A stretch of 36,923 nt of DNA from Candidatus Brevifilum fermentans (lineage in GTDB: Bacteria; Chloroflexota; Anaerolineae; Anaerolineales; Villigracilaceae). The DNA is taken from NCBI GenBank assembly GCA_945877125.1, contig CAMCQT010000038.1, forward strand, positions 1 through 36,923, given 5' to 3'. The notes under the pieces are model-generated. The model was not told where the DNA came from. It saw nothing but the letters and a program-made list of their open reading frames with translations, and did not search any database. Shown here piece after piece: positions 1-6,358 of this stretch (position 1 is the stretch's first letter; each line of letters begins with the position of its first letter). A program made the position numbers and the translations under genes.

Positions 1-1230
1 GCTAGCGGACTCGGCGCGGATGTCTCGCCAGTAATTTTGGACGACACGCGCAGAACGCTCGCGCCGAAGACTCCCAAGCCTGAGATCAAGAAACCAGAAG
101 AACCTATACCCTTCTCCCCTCGGGAGAAGGGCAGGGATGAGGGTAAGCCTCGCGAAGAACCGAAGCAGGAAATTCCCGTCTCTCCGCTGAAAGAGAAAGA
201 ACCCGAAGTTAAGTTCACACAGCAAAAGCCTTACACAAAACTTCTTGACCCATCTTCCCTCTTTCCCAACGAAAATCTCCCCGTAGGTCGGGTTTCCAAC
301 CCGACAAAACCCGTTGCGCCGAAAAAACGTCAGGCTAAAAGTCTGACCTACGGTTTTTGGGGCATTGGCTTGCTTGTTCTAATTTTTGGCGCGTTTGGAC
401 TGAATTCCCTTATTAATAATTTACCCGTCGCAACTGCCACCGTTTTTTCTCCAACAGATATAGCAACACCTGAGCCGCTTACTTTTACCAGTGTGCCTTT
501 TACTCCTACTTCTGAGCCAACAGAGACGCCCATCCCAAAGCCTGTTCTTGAATTTGGCAGTACTGAAATTTCTCCCAAAGATGGTATGCCTCTGCTCGCT
601 GTGCCATCAGGTAAATTTACAATGGGCGAAGGAAGCGAAATTCATAAAGTTGACTTGCCTGCCTTTTGGATTGACCAAACCGAAGTGACCAATGCCATGT
701 TCAAAAAGTGCGTGGACGCTGGTGAATGTACCTCGCCAAGTAACGCCGATCATTTTAACAATTCAAGTTATGCAAGCCATCCCGTTGTTTATGTGGATTG
801 GAAACAAGCAAATGCCTATTGTTCATGGGTAGATCGCAGATTGCCGACCGAAGCCGAATGGGAAAAAGCCGCGCGCGGCATTGACGGGCGTACTTATCCC
901 TGGGGCGAAGGGATTGATTGTGATAAAGCCAATTATTACGAATGCAAAAATGATACAACGCCCGTTGGTAGTTATGAAAGTGGAAAAAGTTATTATGGCG
1001 CGTATGACATGGCAGGCAATGTTTGGGAATGGGTCGGTAGTTTATATAAACCATATCCTTACGATGCCAGTGATGGTCGTGAGGATATGAATTCTTCGGG
1101 TGACCGAGTGTTGCGGGGCGGCTCGTGGCTCTACAACGATGACTTCGTCCGCTCTGCCGACCGCTTCAGGAACAGCCCGACGAATACCTACGTCGACTTC
1201 GGCTTTCGTTGTGCCCGCTCACAGCCTTAG
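1..1230 (+). CDS. Membrane-anchored FGE-sulfatase domain protein (5' end cut off by the window)
   Basis: The frame is open from base 1, so the TTG at 37 is only the first start-like codon inside the window and the true start lies upstream. In order the visible part has a Pro/Lys-rich cytoplasmic linker, one membrane segment (about bases 349-414), a Thr/Pro-rich extracellular stalk, and an FGE-sulfatase (SUMF1-type, C-type-lectin-like) domain from about base 595. That domain shows MVAVPSGKFTMG-like, IDQTEVTNAMF, RLPTEAEWEKAARG, YDMAGNVWEWV, RVLRGGSW and FGFRCA motifs. In Chloroflexota such tails often follow a Ser/Thr kinase domain, and a kinase N-terminus upstream is an inference only. The domain probably serves binding or scaffolding here, not sulfatase maturation. 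Two palindromic repeats (109-142 and 281-352) are translated in frame in the linker. An intrinsic terminator follows at 1324. Confidence 0.85.
   Translation, partial: ASGLGADVSPVILDDTRRTLAPKTPKPEIKKPEEPIPFSPREKGRDEGKPREEPKQEIPVSPLKEKEPEVKFTQQKPYTKLLDPSSLFPNENLPVGRVSNPTKPVAPKKRQAKSLTYGFWGIGLLVLIFGAFGLNSLINNLPVATATVFSPTDIATPEPLTFTSVPFTPTSEPTETPIPKPVLEFGSTEISPKDGMPLLAVPSGKFTMGEGSEIHKVDLPAFWIDQTEVTNAMFKKCVDAGECTSPSNADHFNNSSYASHPVVYVDWKQANAYCSWVDRRLPTEAEWEKAARGIDGRTYPWGEGIDCDKANYYECKNDTTPVGSYESGKSYYGAYDMAGNVWEWVGSLYKPYPYDASDGREDMNSSGDRVLRGGSWLYNDDFVRSADRFRNSPTNTYVDFGFRCARSQP
109..142. repeat. CCCTTCTCCC/GGGAGAAGGG palindromic repeat inside a coding frame
   Basis: A 10-bp inverted repeat with a 3-nt centre is followed by CAGGGATGAGGG. 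The same layout (pyrimidine arm, purine arm, then a G-rich tail) recurs in the alr 3' end (3612-3680) and before aroH (35680-35720). Here it is translated in frame as part of the linker of the FGE-domain protein (PFSPREKGRDEG). Confidence 0.8.
281..352. repeat. GTAGGTC-type paired-hairpin repeat inside a coding frame
   Basis: Outer arms CCGTAGGTC and GACCTACGG (9 bp) enclose two inner hairpins: GTCGGGTT/AACCCGAC at 287-305 and GTCAG/CTGAC at 329-347. The same design is found between rluD and ltaE (5238-5294) and near 15275 and 23548. Here the element is 72 bp, equal to 24 codons, and is read through in frame just before the membrane segment. Confidence 0.8.
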
Positions 1231-1267
1231 TTCTGTTCTTCTGTTTTCTGCTCTTCTGTTCTTCTGA
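1231..1267. repeat. TTCTGTTCTTCT low-complexity direct repeat
   Basis: Immediately after the stop codon of the FGE-domain gene, imperfect units of TTCTGTTC/TTCTGTTTTCTGC repeat for about 37 bases. No coding role is visible. The rest of the 1231-1467 gap holds the terminator at 1324 and no other gene. Confidence 0.5.
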
Positions 1268-1323
1268 AGCGGGTTTGACCTTTTGTTTCTCGCCGTAGGC
1301 GAGTCGCGCATTTTGAAAACTCC

Positions 1324-1360
1324 AAACCTCCGAGGTCTTTAAGACCTCGGAGGTTTTTGT
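1324..1360 (+). terminator. Intrinsic terminator after the FGE-domain gene
   Basis: A near-perfect palindrome (AAACCTCCGAGGTCTT and its complement around one T; in practice about 14 bp with a small loop) runs directly into TTTTTGT. The stem sequence belongs to a hairpin family that recurs at 1887 with altered inner bases. Confidence 0.85.
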
Positions 1361-1467
1361 GCTCCCAAAATCCCTTCCCAACCCGTAACTTAGAACAAGT
1401 TTTCGAGTTATAGTTTCCATACCGATTGGCGCGTGCCGATCAACTTTATTCGTAAATGGAGGCTGAA

Positions 1468-1866
1468 ATGGATTTTAGTAGTATCAACTGGTTGGCTGTT
1501 CTTGCTTGTGTTGTCGTCAGTATGATTAGCGGTTCACTCTGGTATAACCCAAAGACATTCTTCCCTGCCTGGTGGAAGGTCGTCGGCGCAGGTCGTGAAC
1601 AACCTGGCATGGAAAACATGGGCATGACCTGGGGCTTGACGATATTTGCCTCATTTATGCAGGCGGTTGCCATGTCGTTCATGGTCAACGCCATGGGCAC
1701 ACCTGGTATTTTGACTGGCTTCATGCTCTGGCTCGGATTTATCGCTCCCACGTATCTGGTCAACAAACTATTCGCAGGTCACGGCTTGAAAATCTGGGCG
1801 ATTGAAATTGGAAATCACCTGGTCAACTTCGTGATCTTCGGCGCGATCCTCGGTGCGTGGCGCTAG
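1468..1866 (+). CDS. DUF1761 family membrane protein
   Basis: The protein has about 132 residues and four predicted hydrophobic segments. The N-terminal pattern NWLAVLACVVVSMISGSLWYNP, then FFPAWWK, is typical of the DUF1761 family, small integral membrane proteins of unknown biochemical role. An in-frame ATG exists at 1456, but a perfect GGAGG at 1458-1462 lies 5 nt upstream of the ATG at 1468, so 1468 is preferred. The gene stands alone between two intrinsic terminators (1324 and 1887), so it is probably monocistronic. No function is proposed beyond family membership. Confidence 0.8.
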   Translation: MDFSSINWLAVLACVVVSMISGSLWYNPKTFFPAWWKVVGAGREQPGMENMGMTWGLTIFASFMQAVAMSFMVNAMGTPGILTGFMLWLGFIAPTYLVNKLFAGHGLKIWAIEIGNHLVNFVIFGAILGAWR

Positions 1867-1886
1867 TCCACATCGTTCTCAATCCC

Positions 1887-1925
1887 AGACCTCCGAGATT
1901 TTTGAAATCTCGGAGGTCTTTTTAT
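1887..1925 (+). terminator. Intrinsic terminator after the DUF1761 gene
   Basis: A 15-bp perfect stem (AGACCTCCGAGATTT and complement) with a 3-nt loop is followed by TTTTTA. The outer bases match the stem at 1324 while the inner base pairs differ in a compensated way, which shows the hairpin is what is conserved. Confidence 0.85.
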
Positions 1926-1932
1926 AGTCGGG

Positions 1933-1938
1933 TATACT
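1933..1938 (+). promoter_or_regulatory. TATACT -10 box giving a probable leaderless mRNA
   Basis: TATACT ends 6 nt before the ATG of the GNAT gene at 1945. With normal initiation 6-7 nt after the -10 box the transcript would begin at the start codon. No Shine-Dalgarno sequence is present. No convincing -35 box is visible because the terminator hairpin occupies that region. Confidence 0.5.
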
Positions 1939-1944
1939 CGACCC

Positions 1945-2409
1945 ATGCAACCAATTATTCGATTATATAAGCCCGAAGATTTTGACGATATTACCCGCAT
2001 CTGGTTTGACGCAGAGACTGTCGCCATGCCCAAGCTCATGGAACGCATGGCGCACAAACTCGAAGATGCGCGTGAGTATTTTCAAAAAGCCGTTGTGGCT
2101 GAGTGCCAAATTTGGGTCTACGAACAGGATGGGGTTCCGCTCGGTTTTCTTGCCATTCGAGGCGACTTCATTGACCGCCTGTACGTTGACCCTGAGCAAC
2201 ACCGTCACGGGATCGGGCAGGCTTTGCTCATGAAAGCGCGTCAACTTTTGCCCAAGCACATGTGGTTATATACCCATGTCGCCAACAAAATGTCGCGCGC
2301 GTTCTATGAAAAGAACGGCTTCGTCGCCGAAAAATTTGGCGTCAGTCCCGAGCCAGAAGCCGAGCCCGATGTCGAATATCACTGGTGGGCAAATCCTATT
2401 CACAAATAA
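1945..2409 (+). CDS. GNAT family N-acetyltransferase
   Basis: This 154-residue protein has a GNAT fold: an N-terminal IIRLYKPEDFDDI strand-helix, GFLAIRGDFIDRLYVDPEQHRHGIGQALL (acetyl-CoA pyrophosphate-binding motif, HGIGQALL), then MSRAFYEKNGFVAEKFG near the C-terminus. It would transfer an acetyl group from acetyl-CoA to an amine, and the substrate cannot be read from sequence. The start follows a -10 box directly (leaderless arrangement), and the stop lies 3 nt before alr, suggesting co-transcription with alr. Family assignment is confident; substrate is unknown. Confidence 0.85.
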   Translation: MQPIIRLYKPEDFDDITRIWFDAETVAMPKLMERMAHKLEDAREYFQKAVVAECQIWVYEQDGVPLGFLAIRGDFIDRLYVDPEQHRHGIGQALLMKARQLLPKHMWLYTHVANKMSRAFYEKNGFVAEKFGVSPEPEAEPDVEYHWWANPIHK

Positions 2410-2412
2410 ACC

Positions 2413-3672
2413 ATGCGCCCGACATATCTTGAAGTCAACCTCTCTCAGCTAAAGCAAAACCTCCAAAACATCCGCGCGCATGTTGCGCCTGCAAAAGTCC
2501 TCGTTGTGCTCAAAGCCAATGCCTACGGTCACGGCGTCGATGGCGTCGCGCCCTTCATCGCTCCCTTCGCAGATTATATCGGCGTGGCAATTGTGGAAGA
2601 GGGCATTCACCTTCGCAAATTGGGAATCACGACCCCGATTCTTGTGATGGGTGGGACGCTGCGCGAGCAGTTGCCTGATTTTTTTGAATATGATTTAACC
2701 CTCTCCGCATCTTCGCTCGACCTGTTGACTGCCGCCAACCATTTGGCAGAATCCACCCGCAAGCGGATCAAAATCCACCTCAAGATAGACACAGGCATGG
2801 AACGCATCGGCGTCCGTGAATACGAAGCAGAAGCGCTCATCGAAAAATCATTTGCGCGTAGCCGCTTTGTGGAAGTCGAGGGGATTTTTACTCATTTTGC
2901 AAACTCCGAAGTCATGTCATTGCCAGACACCATGTCATTGCGAGGCGATGTTTTTTCGCCGAAGCAATCTCCTACAATGTTGGAGATTGCTTCGGGCGAA
3001 GAACACGAGCGCCCTCGCAATGACATAGTTGAGTCTTCCCTCCAACTCGAACGCTTTCAAGAAGTCCTCTCCATTTACGAAAAGCGGAGCGAGCCGCACC
3101 CCGCCATTCGTCACACAGCAAATTCTGGCGCAACTTTATTAATGCCAGAAAGTTATTTAGACATGGTGCGACCCGGCGTTTTATTTTACGGCGTTTATCC
3201 CGCACGCGACATTGAAAAGACAATTGAAGTAAAACCAGCAATGACGTGGAAATCACAAGTGATATTTAGCAAGCTCACCCAGCCTGGGCGTGGCGTCAGC
3301 TACGGGTCGTTGTGGCAGGCTGAGGCGGAGTCACGAATCGCCACCATCCCATGCGGATATGCCGACGGGTATTTCCGTCGCATGACAAATCAGGCGCGGG
3401 TGCTCATCAACGGCAAATCTTATCCGCAGGTCGGGCGCGTTTGCATGGATCAATTCATGGTCAACGCGGGCGCGGATAACATCAAAGTGGGCGACGAAGT
3501 TACGTTGATGGGCAACGGCATCGCTCCCGAAGAACTGGCTGATTGGGCTGGCACGAATGAATATGAAATAATGACAAATATCAGCGCGCGCGTGCCGAGG
3601 GTATTTGCCTATCCCCAACCCTTCCCCAAAGGGGAAGGGAGTTTCCCCTCTCCCATTTGGGGAGAGGGCTAG
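2413..3672 (+). CDS. alr: Alanine racemase carrying in-frame repeat insertions
   Basis: PLP-dependent interconversion of L- and D-alanine for peptidoglycan. The N-terminal TIM barrel has the PLP-lysine motif VVLKANAYGHG (K34), and the C-terminal beta domain has GRGVSYG with the catalytic Tyr at about 297. At 419 residues it is longer than the usual 360-390. Two stretches explain the excess. Residues about 165-207 (MSLPDTMSLRG...RPRND) are a translated palindromic element inserted between GIFTHFANSE and LQLERFQEVL. The last 20 residues (YPQPFPKGEG...WGEG) are translated from the pyrimidine/purine repeat that also supplies the stop codon. The insert falls where other racemases have a short surface loop, so activity may be kept; that is an inference. 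The start has no clear ribosome-binding site. Confidence 0.93.
   Translation: MRPTYLEVNLSQLKQNLQNIRAHVAPAKVLVVLKANAYGHGVDGVAPFIAPFADYIGVAIVEEGIHLRKLGITTPILVMGGTLREQLPDFFEYDLTLSASSLDLLTAANHLAESTRKRIKIHLKIDTGMERIGVREYEAEALIEKSFARSRFVEVEGIFTHFANSEVMSLPDTMSLRGDVFSPKQSPTMLEIASGEEHERPRNDIVESSLQLERFQEVLSIYEKRSEPHPAIRHTANSGATLLMPESYLDMVRPGVLFYGVYPARDIEKTIEVKPAMTWKSQVIFSKLTQPGRGVSYGSLWQAEAESRIATIPCGYADGYFRRMTNQARVLINGKSYPQVGRVCMDQFMVNAGADNIKVGDEVTLMGNGIAPEELADWAGTNEYEIMTNISARVPRVFAYPQPFPKGEGSFPSPIWGEG
2914..3026. repeat. GTCATTGCGAG-type MITE-like palindrome inside alr
   Basis: Left arm at 2932-2972 (ATGTCATTGCGAGG ... GAAGCAATCTCC) and right arm at 2982-3026 (GGAGATTGCTTCG ... CCTCGCAATGACAT) are imperfect inverted copies of about 41-45 nt around a 9-nt centre. 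The outer 14 and inner 12 bases match perfectly. A partial extra copy of ATGTCATTGC sits just upstream at 2914. The element has no stop codon in the alr frame, so it is translated. Confidence 0.88.
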
Positions 3673-3684
3673 GGTGAGGGTGGG
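3612..3684. repeat. Double CCCTCTCCC/GGGAGAGGG repeat forming the alr 3' end
   Basis: Two units lie side by side: CCCTTCCCC-AAA-GGGGAAGGG (3619-3639) and CCCCTCTCCC...GGGAGAGGG followed by CTAGGGTGAGGG (3645-3680). The alr stop codon (TAG, 3670-3672) is inside the second unit. The family is the same as at 109 and 35680. Confidence 0.85.
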
Positions 3685-3725
3685 TGCGGTACAATAAACG
3701 CATTAAATAGAAATTGAGGTGAATT

Positions 3726-4313
3726 TTGAATCAGAAAGTAAAAGATTATTTAGTGTTGATCGGGGTGGCGGGTTTTGTAATTGGACTCGATCAATGGACA
3801 AAATGGCTCGTGCGTGAAAATATCGAATTCGGCGCGCAATGGCTTCCCGCAGGCATGGAATGGCTCAGCCCGTATGCGCGGATCGTGCATTGGTATAACA
3901 GCGGCGCGGCGTTCGGCATGTTCCAAAACGGCAATTTGGTTTTTACAACTTTGGCTATCCTTGTGATCCTCGCCATCATTTACTATTATCCACAAGTGGA
4001 AGCAGAAGACTGGACTTTGAAACTCGCGATGGGCTTACAGCTTGCAGGCGCGGGCGGAAATTTGGTGGATCGCCTGTTGATGGGCAAGGTGACCGATTTT
4101 ATTTCTGTGGGATCTTTCCCCGTGTTCAATATTGCCGACGCCTCAATTTCGGTGGGCGTGGTCGTTTTGCTGCTCGGTGTTTGGTTCAAGGAACAGCAGG
4201 AAAAAAAGAAGAAGGCGGCAGAATTGCAAGTGGACAATGAACAGTCGTCAGTTGTCAGTGATCAGTCCCCAGTGGACAGTGAGCAACAGAAAGTGAATAG
4301 TGAGCAATCGTGA
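3726..4313 (+). CDS. lspA: Lipoprotein signal peptidase II
   Basis: An inner-membrane aspartic protease that removes signal peptides from diacylglyceryl-modified prolipoproteins. It has four membrane segments and the family motifs NSGAAFGMF, GAGGNLVDRL, KVTDFI and FNIADASI, with the catalytic pair D124 and D138. The start is TTG at 3726, supported by GAGGT at 3716-3720. Residues about 155-195 (EQQEKKKKAAELQ..., then a Ser/Gln/Val/Asp-rich run) form a tail not expected in LspA. It is encoded by degenerate CAGTGGACAGTGA-type repeats. The stop overlaps the GTG start of the next gene by 4 nt (GTGA), so the two are translationally coupled. The partner enzyme Lgt is encoded at 19366 and a substrate-type lipoprotein at 25173. 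Confidence 0.95.
   Translation: MNQKVKDYLVLIGVAGFVIGLDQWTKWLVRENIEFGAQWLPAGMEWLSPYARIVHWYNSGAAFGMFQNGNLVFTTLAILVILAIIYYYPQVEAEDWTLKLAMGLQLAGAGGNLVDRLLMGKVTDFISVGSFPVFNIADASISVGVVVLLLGVWFKEQQEKKKKAAELQVDNEQSSVVSDQSPVDSEQQKVNSEQS
4226..4309. repeat. Degenerate CAGTG(G/A)ACAGTGA direct repeats in the lspA tail
   Basis: Irregular units related to CAGTGGACAGTGA and CAGTTGTCAGTGATCAGT repeat over about 85 bases at the 3' end of lspA. They encode the low-complexity tail rich in Ser, Gln, Val and Asp. They look like sequence added downstream of the conserved enzyme and then read through. Confidence 0.6.
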
Positions 4314-5233
4314 GTGATCGAATTGAGAAGTTTCAGTATGCTGGGGAAAAAGCAGACCGCCTTGATAAATTCCTGGTGACCTGTCTGCCCGAGTTTTCGC
4401 GGGCGCGTTTGCAGGGATTGATCGACGGTGGTTTCGTTTCCATCAACGGCGTTCCTGCAAAGAAGTCGGGACAGTCCATCGATGTTGGCGCGGAGATTGA
4501 AGTGCGCGTGCCGCCGCCTGTGCCAAGTGGCTTGGTGGGTGAGGACATTCCGCTTGATATTATTTTTGAAAATGATGACCTGATCATCGTCAATAAACCT
4601 GCGGGCATGGTCGTTCATCCCGCGGCGGGACATGCAACTGGCACGTTGGTTCATGCTGTGCTGGGGTACGATCCCGATATGGAAGGCATCGGCGGCGAAG
4701 AGCGCCCTGGGCTGGTTCATCGGCTGGACAAAGAGACTTCGGGCTTGATCGTGCTTGCCAAGAACGAACGCGCGCACAGATGGCTGCAAGATCAGTTCCG
4801 CTTGCGGACTGTCGAGAAGACCTATCTCGCTTTGGTGGATGGAAAACCGCCTACGCCTACGGGACGGGTGGAAGCATCCATTGGGCGTGACCCAAGCCAC
4901 AGAAAAAAGATGGCGATCATCACTACCACTGGCAAGGGACGCGATTCGGTCAGCGAATACAAAACGCTTGAGTCTTTCAGAGATCATACGCTTTTGGAAT
5001 TCCATCCTTTCACTGGGCGTACGCACCAGATCAGATTGCATTGCCAGTTTTTGGGCTGCCCCATCGTAGGCGATTCGATTTATGGCAAGAAACATGTCAC
5101 GGCTGAGATCAGCAGGCACTTTCTGCACGCCGCAAGATTGAAAATCATTTTGCCGAATGAAACCACTCCGCGTGTGTTTGAGGCAGAACTGCCTGCGGAG
5201 TTGAAGAGGGTGCTGGAAGAAGTTCAGCGCTAG
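4310..5233 (+). CDS. rluD: RluA/RluD family 23S rRNA pseudouridine synthase
   Basis: Converts uridines in RNA to pseudouridine, in the RluD case in helix 69 of 23S rRNA. An N-terminal S4 RNA-binding domain (residues about 15-65, ADRLDKFLVTCLPEFSRARLQGLIDGG) precedes the catalytic domain. The catalytic motif is GLVHRLDKETSGL with the nucleophile D140. FTGRTHQIRLHCQFLGCPIVGDSIYG near the C-terminus is also typical. The length (307 aa) is normal. It starts with GTG overlapping the lspA stop, a gene pair that is common in bacteria. The exact target uridines are not provable from sequence, so the symbol is by similarity. Confidence 0.9.
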   Translation: MSDRIEKFQYAGEKADRLDKFLVTCLPEFSRARLQGLIDGGFVSINGVPAKKSGQSIDVGAEIEVRVPPPVPSGLVGEDIPLDIIFENDDLIIVNKPAGMVVHPAAGHATGTLVHAVLGYDPDMEGIGGEERPGLVHRLDKETSGLIVLAKNERAHRWLQDQFRLRTVEKTYLALVDGKPPTPTGRVEASIGRDPSHRKKMAIITTTGKGRDSVSEYKTLESFRDHTLLEFHPFTGRTHQIRLHCQFLGCPIVGDSIYGKKHVTAEISRHFLHAARLKIILPNETTPRVFEAELPAELKRVLEEVQR

Positions 5234-5237
5234 AGAT

Positions 5238-5294
5238 AAACTGTAGGTCACGCTTGCAGCGTGACTGTCACGTTGCAAACGTGACCTACAGTTT
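5238..5294. repeat. GTAGGTC-type paired-hairpin repeat between rluD and ltaE
   Basis: Exact 15-bp outer arms (AAACTGTAGGTCACG and complement) enclose two inner hairpins, GTCACGCT-TGC-AGCGTGAC and GTCACGTT-GCA-AACGTGAC. The whole can fold as one long stem or a three-way junction. It is followed directly by the GGGAG ribosome-binding site of ltaE. Confidence 0.88.
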
Positions 5295-5305
5295 GGGAGA
5301 CAAAC

Positions 5306-6340
5306 ATGGAATACATAGACCTTCGTTCTGATACAGTTACCAAGCCTACGCCCGAAATGCGCGAAGCGATGGCTACGGCTGAGGTGGGTGATGATGTTTA
5401 TATGGATGATCCCACGGTCAATGCGCTGCAGGAAAAAGCCGCGGAGATGCTCGGCAAGGAAGATTCGCTTTTTGTGCCTTCGGGGACGATGGGCAATTTG
5501 CTGGCGTTGCTGGTGCATTGTCAGCGCGGAGATGAGGTGATCGTCGGCGATTGCGCTCATATTTATGTGAATGAAGCGGGCGGAATGTCTGCGCTGGGCG
5601 GGATTCATCCGCGCCCGATCAAGAATCAAGCGGACGGTACGCTGGCTTTGGATGATATTCTTTCAGCCATTCAGACTGAGGATGTGCATCACACCATTAC
5701 GCGGATGATCTGTTTGGAGAATACGCAAAATATTTGCGGCGGGGTTGTGCTGTCTGCGGAATATACTCAACAGGTTGGGGAGGTTGCGCGTGAGAATAAT
5801 CTGTCGTTGCATATTGACGGCGCGCGGATTTTCAACGCGGCGGCGGCGCTGAATGTGGATGTCAAAGAGTTGGTGGCGCCTGCGGATTCGGTGATGTTTT
5901 GTTTGAGCAAGGGATTGGTCGCGCCCGTCGGGTCGATGCTGGTGGGGACGAAGAAATTTATTAAGCGCGCGCGTCACCTGCGCAAGATGCTGGGCGGGGG
6001 GATGCGTCAGGCGGGGATTTTGGCGGCGGCGGGATTAATTTCACTGGAGACGATGACGGGGCGGCTTGGGCAGGATCATGCTCGGGCGAGGATTCTGTTT
6101 GAGGGGTTGAAACAGATTCGGGGCTTGGGCTTGGATGCGAGTCCTTCATCCAATATGGTGTATTTTGATCTTCAAGATGAAGTCAAATTAAGTGTGAATC
6201 AAATTGTTGAAGAAATGAAGAAGCGGGGCGTGCTGGTAGATTGGGCGGGGCCGCGGCGCTTTCGGTTGGTGACGCATTATTGGGTGGATGATGCTGGCGT
6301 GGAAAAGACGCTGGAGGCGTTGGCGCAAGTTTTGAAATAG
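5306..6340 (+). CDS. ltaE: Low-specificity L-threonine aldolase
   Basis: A PLP enzyme cleaving L-threonine/allo-threonine to glycine and acetaldehyde. The N-terminus [19 protein letters not shown] is diagnostic of the family. Other motifs are [48 protein letters not shown] and the PLP lysine K202 in [12 protein letters not shown]. The length of 344 residues is normal. The start ATG has GGGAG 7 nt upstream. A strong terminator follows at 6363, inside the 3' end of the convergent GGDEF gene. Confidence 0.93.
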   Translation: MEYIDLRSDTVTKPTPEMREAMATAEVGDDVYMDDPTVNALQEKAAEMLGKEDSLFVPSGTMGNLLALLVHCQRGDEVIVGDCAHIYVNEAGGMSALGGIHPRPIKNQADGTLALDDILSAIQTEDVHHTITRMICLENTQNICGGVVLSAEYTQQVGEVARENNLSLHIDGARIFNAAAALNVDVKELVAPADSVMFCLSKGLVAPVGSMLVGTKKFIKRARHLRKMLGGGMRQAGILAAAGLISLETMTGRLGQDHARARILFEGLKQIRGLGLDASPSSNMVYFDLQDEVKLSVNQIVEEMKKRGVLVDWAGPRRFRLVTHYWVDDAGVEKTLEALAQVLK

Positions 6341-6358
6341 TTACGTTTGAAGTATGAC

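Noticed and set aside
2413-3672. alr as a pseudogene
   Set aside because: Despite two repeat insertions the frame is open from start to stop, and the PLP lysine, catalytic Tyr and C-terminal domain are present.
4262-5629. Long minus-strand ORF (455 codons) opposite rluD and ltaE
   Set aside because: It is a shadow of conserved genes, rich in His/Arg and without any family motif. The same applies to minus-strand ORFs opposite tyrS (26084-27220) and ftsK (16276-17277).
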